59,500 nt of DNA from Lysobacteraceae bacterium NML91-0213 (GCA_002798175.1 NWQL01000001.1:647574-707073); one strand, 5' to 3'; shown: positions 29,232 to 38,428, numbered from the stretch's first letter. Numbers and translations: made by a program. The notes: generated from the letters alone by a model not told the origin.

Positions 29232-29399
29232 TGTCGTTCTCCTGGAATGGACCGCACCGGTTGGGCGGTCGGAATGTGGGGTTGCGGCTGTACGCGGGCC
29301 GCGGGGGGCGCGGCAACGTGCCGGATGCACAGGGCCGGCCGGGGCATGCAGGTCGCTAGCGTAATCGTTGCGGCAGCGCGGGAAAACCGCGCGGCCACG

Positions 29400-30170
29400 T
29401 CAGTCGAGCGCGGCGATGCGCAGTTCGTCGCCATCCAGCCAGACCTGCACCGCCTTGCCGTGCAGTTCCTTCGGGATTTCCTCGAGCACCTTGTAGCGCC
29501 CGGCCACCGCGACCAGTTCGGCCTGGAAGGCACGGCAGAAGATCCGCGCGCCGGCATTTCCCTGGGCTCCGGCGAGCGCGCGGCCGCGCAGCGGGCCGTA
29601 GATATGGATCGAGCCGTCGGCGATCACCTCCGCGCCGGCACCGACCGCACCCAGTACGGTGAGGTCGCGGTTCTCGGCGTAGATCTGCTGGCCGGAGCGC
29701 ACCGGAAGCGTCTGCATCAGGCCCGGGTCGCCGGCACCCGCGGCGGGCGGGGGTGGCGGCGGGGGGGCGGGTTCGGGCGGCAGCGGAGCGGCTTCGGCCG
29801 CCGGTGCCGGGGACGGTTCGTCGCCGCGTTCGTACTGGGCGCGGAACTTGGCCAGCAGCGGCAGCCCCAGCTGCTCCGACAGCCGCGCGTTGTCACTGCT
29901 GCCCCAGGCCAGCGCCACCGGCAGCACGCCGGCGCCGTGCAGTGCGTCGATGAGTGCCCGCGCCTCGTCCACGCCGGGTGTCGCCGGCAGGCCGCCGAAG
30001 TCGAGCACCACCGCCGCACGCGCGAACAGGTTCGGGGCCCGGGTGACGCGGTCGCGCATCTCGGCGGCAAGGCGTTCGGGGTCGAGCGTGCGAACGCGCA
30101 GGTTGGCGATGCCGACCTGGCCGAACTTGAGCTCGCCGGCGGGTTCGAAATCCATGCTGGTCGCAGCCAT
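29400..30170 (-). CDS. minC: septum site-determining inhibitor MinC
   Basis: 256 residues. N-terminal FtsZ-inhibiting domain (about 5-115), then a linker of almost pure Pro/Ala (about 122-150, with a run of seven Pro), then the C-terminal beta-helix domain (about 155-256; GSIHIYGPLRGRALAG) that binds MinD. ATG 30170 begins 1 nt after the GNAT stop. The 168-nt gap to minD is unusually long for this operon and contains a GCGCGG/CCGCGC hairpin just after the minC stop. Confidence 0.92.
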   Translation of the reverse strand: MAATSMDFEPAGELKFGQVGIANLRVRTLDPERLAAEMRDRVTRAPNLFARAAVVLDFGGLPATPGVDEARALIDALHGAGVLPVALAWGSSDNARLSEQLGLPLLAKFRAQYERGDEPSPAPAAEAAPLPPEPAPPPPPPPAAGAGDPGLMQTLPVRSGQQIYAENRDLTVLGAVGAGAEVIADGSIHIYGPLRGRALAGAQGNAGARIFCRAFQAELVAVAGRYKVLEEIPKELHGKAVQVWLDGDELRIAALD

Positions 30171-30171
30171 G

Positions 30172-30771
30172 TCAGGTCCCCGTCGGTCGCTGGGCGAGCG
30201 GCGCGCTTGCACGCGGCCGCAGCAGCCATGGCACGTCGGGCAGCTCGCTGCCGTAGCGCTGGCGCACCCAGGCATGGCTGCACAGTGGCTTGACCAGCAT
30301 CGAGGCACGCACCTCGTTGCCGGGCATCACGTGCTGGCCGACCTCGAGGAAGCCGAAGCTGCCGTGGAACAGGCGCGCGGGGTCGCTGTCGTGCTCGACG
30401 AACACCTCGCAGGCCAGCACCGGGTAACGCACCTCGGCGTAGGACTGCACGTCGGCATAGAACGCCCGGCCGACACCGCCGCCGCGACGGCGGCTGGCGA
30501 CCACGATGCGGTCGATGTAGAAGAAGGCGTCGTCGCTGTGCTCGCGGAACCAGTGGAAATTGCTGCTGTCGTGGCCGGAGCCGGAGCCGAAACCGACCAG
30601 GAACCCGGCGAGGTTGCCGTCGCGCTCGGCGACGCGGAAGTACTCCGCGCTGTCGTGGAAGCGTCGGAGGCGGGCCGCGTCAAGCGGCAGGATCGAGGGG
30701 CCGGCGGCGTTGTTGAGGGCGAGGATGGAATCCAGCTCGTGCTCGCGCACGTCGCGGATGACGATCGACAT
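30172..30771 (-). CDS. GNAT-family N-acetyltransferase
   Basis: 199 residues. The acetyl-CoA binding loop RRRGGGVGR (94-102) follows beta-strand YIDRIVVA, as in GNAT enzymes. Acceptor unknown; a small-molecule or protein amine is possible. Its stop lies 1 nt before the minC ATG, so it is the first gene of the min operon here. The C-terminal 30 residues are unstructured and basic. Confidence 0.85.
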   Translation of the reverse strand: MSIVIRDVREHELDSILALNNAAGPSILPLDAARLRRFHDSAEYFRVAERDGNLAGFLVGFGSGSGHDSSNFHWFREHSDDAFFYIDRIVVASRRRGGGVGRAFYADVQSYAEVRYPVLACEVFVEHDSDPARLFHGSFGFLEVGQHVMPGNEVRASMLVKPLCSHAWVRQRYGSELPDVPWLLRPRASAPLAQRPTGT

Positions 30772-30912
30772 TGGGGACTTCCTGGGTTGCAGCAGGCACG
30801 CCCGGGCGCGTCGCGGCGGGCGGAAGCCGGATTATCGCATGCCGCCCGCCGGGCGCGTCGCCATGACTTCCGGCAACCTCGCCGCAGGCCCGTATTCACT
30901 ACGATCGACCGG

Positions 30913-32223
30913 ATGATCCAGCACCTCAACAACAACCGCCTGTTGCGCTACGCCGGCCTGTTCACCTGGGGGGTGATCGGGCTGCCGCTGCTGGTACGCA
31001 CGGTGACCCAGGCCGACCTCGGGGTGCCGGACCCCGCGGAGGAAGGCGCTTTCCTGGGCAGCGCGCTGCGGGCGTGGCTGGCCTGGGGCGTGTTCGGGCT
31101 GTCCTATGCCTGGCTCACCCGCGGGCTCGGCGAACGCCGGATCGGCGCGCTCGACCACCTGCTGGTGGCACTGCTGGCCGGCGGCGCGATCGCGATCAGC
31201 TATTACAGCCAGAGTGGCCTCGGCAGCATCCTGCTGATGGTGGTGGCCTGCGTGCTGCCCTGGCTGATGCCGGTGTGGCTGGGGGTGGCGCTGCTGGTCG
31301 CCTGCGAGTTCGTGATCGTGCCGGTGTACCTGCGCGGGCTGGACTTCTCCTGGCTGGAGGCGCTGCTGCAGGCCAGCCTGTATGCCGGGTTCACCGGCTT
31401 CGCCTTCGTGACCGGGCTGGTCGCGCGGCAGCAGGCGCAGGCCCGCGACGAACAACGGCGGCTGAATTCCGAACTGCGCGCCACCCGCGCGCTGCTGGCG
31501 GAAAGCGTGCGCGTCAACGAACGCACGCGGATCTCGCGCGAGCTCCACGACCTGCTGGGCCACCACCTCACCGCGCTCAGCCTGAACCTGGAAGTGGCCA
31601 ACCACCTCACCAGCGGCACCGCGCAGGAACACGTGCAGCAGGCGCATACGCTGGCCAAGCTGCTGCTGAGCGACGTGCGCGAGGCGGTCAGCCAGCTGCG
31701 CGACGACGACGCCATCGACCTCGGCGCCACCCTGCGCCCGCTGGCCGAGAACGTGCCCGCGCTGCGCATCCACATGCAGATGCCCGAGCCGTTCCTGCTC
31801 GACGACCCGGAGCGCGCCCACGTGCTGTTGCGCTGTACCCAGGAGATCATCACCAACGCGGTGCGCCACGCGCAGGCCGAGCAGCTGTGGCTGCGTTACA
31901 GTCTGGCCGCCGACGGGGTGCACCTGGCCGCGCGCGACGACGGTCGCGGCGCCGAGGTTGCCACCGTCGGCAACGGGTTGCGCGGCATGCGCGAGCGGCT
32001 GGCGGCCTATGGCGGCAGCGTGGTCATCGACACCGCGCCCGGTCGCGGCTTCCAGCTGCAACTGCAGCTGCCGTTGTCGGCGCCGGCCGAACGGGTGGCC
32101 CGTGCCGCCGAAGGCGCGCGCGTGCAGCCCCGGCAGCAGTCCCGGGACCCTTCCGGCGGCAGCGACGCGGCCGGGCCATCCATCGAAGGAGTACGGCATG
32201 ATCCGCGTCTGTCTGGTCGATGA
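30913..32223 (+). CDS. sensor histidine kinase, NarL/DesK class (HisKA_3)
   Basis: 436 residues. Five or six membrane helices (about 12-180) without a large periplasmic domain, then a coiled coil and the dimerisation domain with His212 in RISRELHDLLGHH, and a short HATPase (GNGLRGMRERL, DTAPGRGF). The layout resembles DesK, which senses membrane state. TACGAT at 30900-30905 lies 7 nt before ATG 30913, so the transcript may be leaderless. It overlaps the response regulator gene by 26 nt; the kinase has an unusual 40-residue disordered tail over this overlap. Confidence 0.87.
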   Translation: MIQHLNNNRLLRYAGLFTWGVIGLPLLVRTVTQADLGVPDPAEEGAFLGSALRAWLAWGVFGLSYAWLTRGLGERRIGALDHLLVALLAGGAIAISYYSQSGLGSILLMVVACVLPWLMPVWLGVALLVACEFVIVPVYLRGLDFSWLEALLQASLYAGFTGFAFVTGLVARQQAQARDEQRRLNSELRATRALLAESVRVNERTRISRELHDLLGHHLTALSLNLEVANHLTSGTAQEHVQQAHTLAKLLLSDVREAVSQLRDDDAIDLGATLRPLAENVPALRIHMQMPEPFLLDDPERAHVLLRCTQEIITNAVRHAQAEQLWLRYSLAADGVHLAARDDGRGAEVATVGNGLRGMRERLAAYGGSVVIDTAPGRGFQLQLQLPLSAPAERVARAAEGARVQPRQQSRDPSGGSDAAGPSIEGVRHDPRLSGR

Positions 32224-32839
32224 CCAAACCCTGGTGCGCCAGGGCATCCGTTCGTTGCTGGCGCTCGATGGCGGCATCGAGGTGGTGGCCGAGGCCGGCG
32301 ATGGCCGCCAGGCCGTCGAGCTGATTCCGCAGGTGCAGCCCGACGTGGTGCTGATGGACATGCGCATGCCGGTGATGTCGGGCCTGGAGGCGCTGCAGAT
32401 GCTGTCGCGCGAAAGCCGCCTGCCGCCGACGATCATCCTCACCACGTTCGACGACGACCAGCTGGTGCTGGCCGGACTCAAGGCCGGTGCCAAGGGCTAT
32501 CTGCTCAAGGACGTCTCGCTCGACCAGCTGGTGGGTGCGATCCGCACCGTCGCCAACGGCGGCTCGCTGGTGCAGCCGGCGATGACCCAGCGCCTGCTGT
32601 CCGGGCTCGAGCACATGCGCAACGAGTTCGTCAGCCTCGACCGGCCGGACCCGCTGACCGACCGCGAGACCGAGATCCTGCGGCTGATGGCGGGCGGCTT
32701 CTCCAACAAGGAGATCGCCAATTCGCTGGGCGTGGCCGAGGGCACCATCAAGAACCACGTTTCCAACATCCTCTCGAAGCTCGGCGTGCGCGACCGCACC
32801 CGTGCCGTGCTCAAGGCCTTCGAGCTCAAGCTGGTCTGA
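32198..32839 (+). CDS. NarL/LuxR-type response regulator
   Basis: 213 residues. Receiver domain with acidic pocket DD (8-9), phospho-acceptor Asp54 (VLMDMRMP) and Lys (LLKD), then a LuxR-type HTH (LTDRETEILRLMAGGFSNKE). Cognate partner of the kinase encoded upstream with which it overlaps. AGGAG lies 7 nt before ATG 32198. The regulon cannot be read from the window. Confidence 0.92.
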   Translation: MIRVCLVDDQTLVRQGIRSLLALDGGIEVVAEAGDGRQAVELIPQVQPDVVLMDMRMPVMSGLEALQMLSRESRLPPTIILTTFDDDQLVLAGLKAGAKGYLLKDVSLDQLVGAIRTVANGGSLVQPAMTQRLLSGLEHMRNEFVSLDRPDPLTDRETEILRLMAGGFSNKEIANSLGVAEGTIKNHVSNILSKLGVRDRTRAVLKAFELKLV

Positions 32840-33006
32840 GCCGGAGGAGGTCCGGCCCGCCGCTCGCGCGGCTGGCGCCCGCGGCCGCCAACGGCCGCAT
32901 CCGGCATGAAATCGCTTCCGTTTTGCTGTCGCCGGACCCGGAACATCTTGTACGATTGACGGTCTGCGCCCCGGCACTGCCCGGTTCCGGTCCTGGAGAA
33001 CCCTGA

Positions 33007-34137
33007 ATGACCCGTTTGCTCGAGATCCTGATTGCCCTCGCGATCACCGCCGTGCTGTTCCTGGTGATCGGCGTGCTCCTTCCGTCCAGCCGTTCGCTGG
33101 AGGAGAAGGTGGAAACCAATCGCCGCCAGACCATCGTGTTCGACACCATCAACAGTTTCCGCCGCTTCGACGACTGGCATCCGTATGCCGTCCAGGATCC
33201 GCGCATCCAGATCCAGCTGTCCGGCCCCGATGCGGGCGTCGGCGCCAAGATGTCCTACGACTCCTCGGTCGGCAACATCGGCACGGGTTCCTGGGAGATC
33301 GTCGAGTCGGAGCCGCGTACCAGGGTGGCCTACGCCATCGAGAACGACCAGCGCGGCAGCAACAAGCGCAGCGAAATCACCCTGCGCCCGACCGGCCGCA
33401 GCGGGCGCAACATCGAGATCACCCAGACCTACAACGTCGATTACGGCTGGGACCTGCTGGGCCGGTACGCCGGTCTGTATGTCGCGCGCAACGTCGGCGA
33501 CAACATGCAGGTGGGCCTGAAGCGCCTGACCAACATGCTGGCCTCGGTGCCCAACGTCGACTACGCGATGGAAGGCAGCAGCCTGCGTGACCTCACCATC
33601 ACCGAGCTGCCGGCCGAGCACCTGCTGATCGTCAAGGCCGGCGCGATCGAGCGCAGCAACGACGCCATCATGTCCTCGATGAAGGACAACATGGAGTGGA
33701 TCAACCGCACGCTGGCCGCCAACAAGCTGCAGGCGGCAGGCCCGATGCGCATCATCACCTCCGAGCTGGGCCGCGAGACCTACACCTTCGACATCGCCGT
33801 TCCGGTGCGCGCCGGTGGCTCCGCTGCGACAGGGGCCCCGGACGAAGGCGAGGGCGAGCCCGCGGCAGCGCCGGTGGCCGATGCCACCCAGCCGCTGACC
33901 GGCCTGCAGCTGATGGGTCCGGTGGAATACGTCCACAGCCCGGCGGTGCGGGTGGCGCGTGCCAACTACACCGGCTTCATGGCCGAGCTGGACAACGTCC
34001 GCAACGCGCTGCGCGCATGGGCGATGACCCAGGGCGCGGAAGTGATCGGCCGTCCGTTCGAGAACTACCTGAACGGCGTCGATGCGGCATTCACCGCCGA
34101 TGGCGAGTACGAAGTGTTCTGGACCCTGAAGCAGTAA
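33007..34137 (+). CDS. SRPBCC-domain protein with N-terminal membrane anchor and GyrI-like C-terminal half
   Basis: 376 residues. One membrane helix (about 7-27), then an SRPBCC/polyketide-cyclase fold (about 38-180; SFRRFDDWHPYAVQDP, GTGSWEIVESEP) and a second half (about 195-376) resembling an AraC-effector/GyrI-like ligand domain, split by a Glu/Gly/Ala-rich insert at about 277-296. Both domains bind small hydrophobic ligands in known families. GGAGA lies before ATG 33007. Function not established. Confidence 0.7.
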   Translation: MTRLLEILIALAITAVLFLVIGVLLPSSRSLEEKVETNRRQTIVFDTINSFRRFDDWHPYAVQDPRIQIQLSGPDAGVGAKMSYDSSVGNIGTGSWEIVESEPRTRVAYAIENDQRGSNKRSEITLRPTGRSGRNIEITQTYNVDYGWDLLGRYAGLYVARNVGDNMQVGLKRLTNMLASVPNVDYAMEGSSLRDLTITELPAEHLLIVKAGAIERSNDAIMSSMKDNMEWINRTLAANKLQAAGPMRIITSELGRETYTFDIAVPVRAGGSAATGAPDEGEGEPAAAPVADATQPLTGLQLMGPVEYVHSPAVRVARANYTGFMAELDNVRNALRAWAMTQGAEVIGRPFENYLNGVDAAFTADGEYEVFWTLKQ

Positions 34138-34251
34138 GCTCCGGCACATCCCGTTGTTCCGCCGCGCCGCGCCCCCACCAGGGTGCGGCGCGTGCGTTTC
34201 AGGCCCCCGTACGCACGCGCCGCGTGCCACATGCAGCGCGGAGTCGATCCG

Positions 34252-34617
34252 ATGACCCCACGACCCCCTGATCCCGTTGCCCGTGTGCTTGCCGCTGCGG
34301 GCGCGCTGTGCGCAGCGGTTTCGGTCGCGGCAGCCGCCTATGCGTCGCATGGGCTCGATGGCGATGCGCAGTCACGGCTGATGCTTGCGGCGGTGTTCGC
34401 GTTCGGCCATGGCGTGGCGCTGGTCGCACTCGGACGCCAGGTGCCGCGACGCGTGGCCATCATCGCGCTGGCACTGCTGCTGGCCGGCGTGCTGCTGTTC
34501 TGCGGCAGCCTCGCCGGTGCCGCGCTGGCGGGCTGGCCGACCCGCGCCGCACCCGTGGGCGGCCTGCTGATGATGCTCGGCTGGCTGCTGCTGGCCGTCG
34601 ACAGCCTGCGCCGGTAG
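34252..34617 (+). CDS. DUF423-like small membrane protein
   Basis: 121 residues, four membrane helices. AAYASHGLD, FGHGVALVALG, LLFCGSLAGAAL and PVGGLLMMLGWLLLA align with the conserved elements of DUF423 (YgdD), an inner-membrane family of unknown function. ATG 34252 has GGAG 8 nt upstream; an in-frame ATG at 34231 is possible. Confidence 0.72.
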   Translation: MTPRPPDPVARVLAAAGALCAAVSVAAAAYASHGLDGDAQSRLMLAAVFAFGHGVALVALGRQVPRRVAIIALALLLAGVLLFCGSLAGAALAGWPTRAAPVGGLLMMLGWLLLAVDSLRR

Positions 34618-34696
34618 CCGCCAGGACTCCGGCCGGCACTGGCGGCCTGGCGGAGCGGTCGGCAACCATGGACGGCCATCGCGCGCGGGCACGGAA

Positions 34697-35368
34697 ATGG
34701 CATGCCATCCAAGGGGGTTCGATACGGTTGCCGCATACGACTGGCTGTCGCGGCGTGACCGCAGGCTGGGCACCTGGATGCGGCGCATCGGGCCGATCGC
34801 CGCCGATCCGCGCTGGCGCCGCGCGTTCGATCCGGTCGATGCGCTGGCCCGCGCGATCCTGTTCCAGCAACTCTCCGGCAAGGCCGCTGCGACGATCGTC
34901 GGCCGGGTGGAGACGGCGATCGGCAGTACCCGCCTGCACGCCGACACGCTGGGAACCATCGACGACGCCACGCTGCGCGCCTGCGGGGTGTCGGGGAACA
35001 AGACCCTGGCGCTGCGTGACCTGGCCGCGCGCGAGAGCGCGGGCGCGATCCCCGGGCTGCGGCGGATGGCGACCATGGACGACGAGGCGATCATCGCCGC
35101 GCTGGTGCCGGTCCGCGGCATCGGCCGCTGGACCGTGGAGATGATGCTGATGTTCCGCCTCGGCCGCCCGGACCTGCTGCCGGTGGACGACCTCGGCGTG
35201 CGCAAGGGCGCGCAGATCGTCGATCGCATGGACGCCATGCCGACGCCCCGCGAACTCGCGCTGCGTGGCGAGCGTTGGGCGCCGTATCGCACCTATGCGG
35301 CGTTCTACCTGTGGCGGATCGCCGATGCCGCGCAGGCTGCGAAGGCCCCGACGCCACGCTCGCAATAG
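34697..35368 (+). CDS. AlkA-like DNA-3-methyladenine glycosylase
   Basis: 223 residues. HhH-GPD fold: hairpin VRGIGRWTVEMMLMF (139-153) and catalytic Asp165 in LLPVDDLGVRKG, the second Asp as in AlkA Asp238. FQQLSGKAAATI (56-67) is the helix typical of the family. It excises alkylated purines to start base-excision repair. It is short, lacking the AlkA N-terminal beta domain and any Ada part. Confidence 0.88.
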   Translation: MACHPRGFDTVAAYDWLSRRDRRLGTWMRRIGPIAADPRWRRAFDPVDALARAILFQQLSGKAAATIVGRVETAIGSTRLHADTLGTIDDATLRACGVSGNKTLALRDLAARESAGAIPGLRRMATMDDEAIIAALVPVRGIGRWTVEMMLMFRLGRPDLLPVDDLGVRKGAQIVDRMDAMPTPRELALRGERWAPYRTYAAFYLWRIADAAQAAKAPTPRSQ

Positions 35369-35393
35369 GCGTGTGGCTGCGGAGCGGGTCGGC

Positions 35394-36203
35394 TCAGGCG
35401 CCCGGCGCGGTGTAGCGCCAGTGCCAGGGCTCGTACACGATGCCGTGGGGGTTGTCGCGCGGGTAGCTCATCGCGAAGCCATGGGTGGCCGCATGCGCCT
35501 GCAGCCATGCGAACGCGGCGGTGTGCTCGAAGCTTTCCTCCGCCGGCGCCTCGCCGGGCGTGCCGATGTCGAGCGCCTGCCCGCTGTGGTGTTCGCTGAA
35601 ACCCGGTGCCGCGTTCACCGCGAGGATGTCGTCGACCTCCAGCCCCCGTGCGCGCTTGCGGGCGAAGATGCCCAGCTGGTAGGCGTGGCTGCGGTAGCCG
35701 GAGATGGCCTCCAGCATGACTCCGTCATCCTGCGCTGCCGCCTGCATGCGGTGCCAGGCCAGCGCGGCATCGCGGTCCAGCCACAGCGGGCGGGCGTAGC
35801 GGTCGCGGCCGGCCCAGGCGAGCCAGGCGGGCTCGGGCACCAGCGCCAACCCGGTGCGTGCGGCGTAGTCGCCGGCATCGAGACCGAGGCCTGCCAGTCG
35901 CGCCTCCAGCCCGTGCACCGGCAATGCGCGCGCACGTGGCAGGCGCGCGCCGCGCAGGGCCGGTGCGGTGGCGAGTGCCTGCAGGGCGCTGTCGGCATCG
36001 AGCCCTGCGGTCCAGCGCGGCAGCAGGGGCGCCAGGCCATCGTCCATCGCCACCGCGAGGTAGCGCCCGTCCTGCTTGCTGCGCAGCACCCAGCCTCCAC
36101 GCGCCAGGGCGCGCGCATCGTGGCTGCCGGTCGCGCGCAGCAGATCGGCGGGCCACAGCTCGATATCGCGGGTGTTGATCAGCAGGCGGGGCAGGGCGCG
36201 CAC
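35394..36203 (-). CDS. VanY-like D-alanyl-D-alanine carboxypeptidase (M15 family)
   Basis: 269 residues. Zinc ligands His205 (SEHHSGQALD), Asp212 and His261 (YEPWHWRY), with catalytic Glu258, and the substrate-binding SGYRSHAYQ (168-176), define M15B peptidases. The first 110 residues are a separate domain I do not recognise. No signal peptide is apparent at the annotated start (RALPRLLINTRDIELWP), so either the start is wrong or the enzyme acts in the cytosol on recycled peptides. Confidence 0.83.
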   Translation of the reverse strand: MRALPRLLINTRDIELWPADLLRATGSHDARALARGGWVLRSKQDGRYLAVAMDDGLAPLLPRWTAGLDADSALQALATAPALRGARLPRARALPVHGLEARLAGLGLDAGDYAARTGLALVPEPAWLAWAGRDRYARPLWLDRDAALAWHRMQAAAQDDGVMLEAISGYRSHAYQLGIFARKRARGLEVDDILAVNAAPGFSEHHSGQALDIGTPGEAPAEESFEHTAAFAWLQAHAATHGFAMSYPRDNPHGIVYEPWHWRYTAPGA

Positions 36204-36330
36204 GAAGGCTCCGGAATCGCACGGGATCGCCAGTGTAGCCCCGTGGCATCACCGCCCTGCGAGCTGGAACCGCGTCGCGCAATACGAACCGCGGCGGCGG
36301 CACCGGGACCGGAACCGCCGCCGGTGACTG

Positions 36331-36717
36331 TCAGGGCTGGCTTGCCGGCTGCAGCAGCAGGCCCGCAATCCGGCCTTCGTCATCGAAGCTGACGATCGCG
36401 TTGAGGCTTGCGCGCTCGAACTGCAGCGGCGTCACCACCACGTCGTAGCCCTGGTGCTGCTGCTGCACCGGTTCCCCGCGCGACTGCAGCGCGCCGGCCT
36501 GCGCCACCAGGCCGTCCCAGACCTGGCGCAGCTGCCCCGCATCGACCTGAGCCGCCATGTCGGCGTTGAAGCGCCCGTGCAGGGCGTCGAATTCGCCGGC
36601 CTCGAGCTGGTCGATGGCAGCCGCGGCACCGGCCTGCGGGGTCTGCTGGGCTGTCGCCACGCAGGTCGCGAAGGCGAGCAGCAGGGCGGTCATCCATCTG
36701 GCAAGGCTGGTGCTCAT
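36331..36717 (-). CDS. secreted DUF3887-like protein
   Basis: 128 residues with a signal peptide (1-23, ending ATAQQ). The body (FNADMAAQVDAGQLRQVWDG, then YDVVVTPLQFERASLNAIVS) has the pattern of DUF3887, a small cystatin-like fold often attached to hydrolases. ATG 36717 has GGAG 9 nt upstream. It may be the last gene of the SPFH operon, though a 124-nt gap separates it from the DUF4177 gene. Confidence 0.65.
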   Translation of the reverse strand: MSTSLARWMTALLLAFATCVATAQQTPQAGAAAAIDQLEAGEFDALHGRFNADMAAQVDAGQLRQVWDGLVAQAGALQSRGEPVQQQHQGYDVVVTPLQFERASLNAIVSFDDEGRIAGLLLQPASQP

Positions 36718-36841
36718 CGTCGATCTCCTCATCGTCCGTTTCCGCGCTGCGGGGGGCGATCCTCGTGGATCGCATGCGCAGGATGCCACAGAGTGCCGGC
36801 ACCGCCGGGTGCCGCAGGGCACCCGCGCCGCGGCGCGGGCC

Positions 36842-37021
36842 TCAGCCGCGGCGCTTCAGGAACAGCAGCGTCGGGCCCCACTGCGTGGCATGCGAGGCGT
36901 TGACCAGCTCCCAGCCCTGCTGGCCGAGCGTGCGCAGGCGTTCCTCGACATCGGCAGGCTTGACCGTGCCCCAGATGCTGCTCTTCACCTCTTCGACCTT
37001 GTACTGCCAGCGATCACTCAT
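36842..37021 (-). CDS. DUF4177-like small protein
   Basis: 59 residues. WQYKVEEVK at the start and [13 protein letters not shown] in the middle are the DUF4177 signature; function unknown. It overlaps the preceding RHH gene by 8 nt, so the two are translationally coupled. Confidence 0.75.
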   Translation of the reverse strand: MSDRWQYKVEEVKSSIWGTVKPADVEERLRTLGQQGWELVNASHATQWGPTLLFLKRRG

Positions 37022-37205
37022 CGTCGTGTCCTTTCCCGGTGGATTCGCGCGGAGGCTGTTCGAGCCGGCCCGCCTTGCGCAGTGCGTCGCGCAGCACGTA
37101 TTCGATCTGTGCGTTGACGCTGCGCAGTTCGTCATCGGCCCAGCGCTGCAGCGCCGCGAGCACGTCGGCGTTGATGCGGAGGGGATAGCTCTTCTTCGCC
37201 GTCAT
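37014..37205 (-). CDS. Arc-type ribbon-helix-helix DNA-binding protein
   Basis: 63 residues. [20 protein letters not shown] (6-25) followed by a second helix ([18 protein letters not shown]) is the Arc/CopG ribbon-helix-helix: one strand for base contacts and two helices for dimerisation. The acidic tail is probably disordered. It sits third in a four- or five-gene operon with ATGA overlaps on both sides. The operon promoter carries a 7-5-7 inverted repeat of the size expected for an RHH dimer pair, so autoregulation is likely. Confidence 0.8.
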   Translation of the reverse strand: MTAKKSYPLRINADVLAALQRWADDELRSVNAQIEYVLRDALRKAGRLEQPPRESTGKGHDDE

Positions 37206-37474
37206 CGTCCGCCACGTCGCCGGCGGACCACGTCCACCAGCACCAGCACTGCCAGCACGTTGACCGCCAGCGCCATCGCGATGGCCACCGCGAAGGTACG
37301 CGTGCGGTCGCCCCCGGCCCAGGCCAGGCCGATCGCACCGGCCAGCATCGCCAGACCCACCAGGCGCATGACCGTGGCCATGCGCGGGCGGTCGCGGGCG
37401 AAGCTGCGCGCCAGCAGGAACGCCGGCAGCGCACTCACCCCGATCACCAGCGCGGGGAACATTCCGTCGTCCAT
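37202..37474 (-). CDS. small membrane protein
   Basis: 90 residues, three hydrophobic helices (about 4-22, 35-53, 61-82) and a basic end RRRRGGR. No family recognised. It overlaps the SPFH gene by one base (TGATG) and the RHH gene by ATGA, which argues that it is real and expressed with them. Confidence 0.7.
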   Translation of the reverse strand: MDDGMFPALVIGVSALPAFLLARSFARDRPRMATVMRLVGLAMLAGAIGLAWAGGDRTRTFAVAIAMALAVNVLAVLVLVDVVRRRRGGR

Positions 37475-38340
37475 CAGTACAGCGAGCCGGCGTTGACCAC
37501 GGGCTGGGTGCCGCGATCACCACACAGCACCACCAGCAGGTTGCTCACCATCGTCGCCTTGCGCTCCTCGTCGAGCTGGACCACGCCCGACTTCTGCAGC
37601 TCGGCCAGCGCCATCTCGACCATGCCGCAGGCGCCGGCGACGATGCGCGCGCGTGCCGCGACCACCGCGTTGGCCTGCTGCCGCTGCAGCATCGCCTGGG
37701 CGATCTCCGGTGCGTAGGCGAGGTGGCTGATGCGTGCCTCCAGCACGTCGACGCCGGCCTTGGCCAGGCGCTCGTCGAGCTGCACCTTGAGGTGTTCGGA
37801 GATCTCGTTGGGGTGGCTGCGCAGCGAGATCTGGCCGTCCTCGTGCTGGTCGTAGGGGTAGCTGGTGGCCATCGCGCGCAGCGCCGCCTCGGACTGGATG
37901 TGCACGAAGCTCTCGTAGTCGTCGACGTTGAACACCGCCTCGGCGGAGTCCACCACCTTCCACACGATCACCGCGGCGATCTCGATCGGGCTGCCCTCGA
38001 GTTCGTTGACCTTGAGCCGCCCGCTCTCGAAGTTGCGCACCCGCAGCGACACCTTGCGCTTGCTGAAGAAGGGGTTGTTCCAGCGCAGTCCGTTGTCATG
38101 GACGGTGCCGACGTAGCGGCCGAACAGGCTCAGCACCGCCGACTGGTTGGGCTCGACCATGTACAGGCCGATCATCAGCAGCAGCGCCAGTACGGCCACG
38201 CCGATGGCGGCCACCAGTTGCAACCCGGGGCCCCCGTTGAGCGCGGCGTCGAAGAACGCCCAGCCGGCGGCGGCGAGCAGCAGCAACAGACCCAGCAGGA
38301 TCGGAATGCCGGGCAGGGAGCGGGTCGGGTTTTCCTTCAT
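37474..38340 (-). CDS. SPFH/band 7 membrane protein
   Basis: 288 residues. Two membrane helices (about 11-30 and 43-62) precede an SPFH domain (about 63-240; [33 protein letters not shown]) and a helical tail ([18 protein letters not shown]). SPFH proteins form oligomeric membrane rings or microdomains, as HflK/C and flotillins do. First gene of the operon, with GGAG before the ATG and a near-consensus promoter 30 nt upstream. Confidence 0.85.
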   Translation of the reverse strand: MKENPTRSLPGIPILLGLLLLLAAAGWAFFDAALNGGPGLQLVAAIGVAVLALLLMIGLYMVEPNQSAVLSLFGRYVGTVHDNGLRWNNPFFSKRKVSLRVRNFESGRLKVNELEGSPIEIAAVIVWKVVDSAEAVFNVDDYESFVHIQSEAALRAMATSYPYDQHEDGQISLRSHPNEISEHLKVQLDERLAKAGVDVLEARISHLAYAPEIAQAMLQRQQANAVVAARARIVAGACGMVEMALAELQKSGVVQLDEERKATMVSNLLVVLCGDRGTQPVVNAGSLY

Positions 38341-38376
38341 GGCGGTCTCCGTGGGCCGGGATGGCCTGACGCATGA

Positions 38377-38405
38377 TTGATATCGAAGTGATATCAGGCT
38401 GTCAA
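38377..38405 (-). promoter_or_regulatory. promoter of the SPFH operon
   Basis: Read leftward: a perfect -35 TTGACA (38405-38400), a 17-nt spacer, and -10 TATCAA (38382-38377). The distance to the SPFH ATG at 38340 is 36 nt. Confidence 0.75.
38378..38396. promoter_or_regulatory. operator candidate in the SPFH promoter
   Basis: TGATATCGAAGTGATATCA: 7-bp perfect inverted arms with a 5-nt spacer. It fills the spacer and most of the -10 of the SPFH promoter, so a bound protein would block RNA polymerase. The RHH protein encoded in the same operon is the obvious candidate. Confidence 0.65.
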
Positions 38406-38428
38406 GCGGCCGGAGTGGACGCCGCCAC

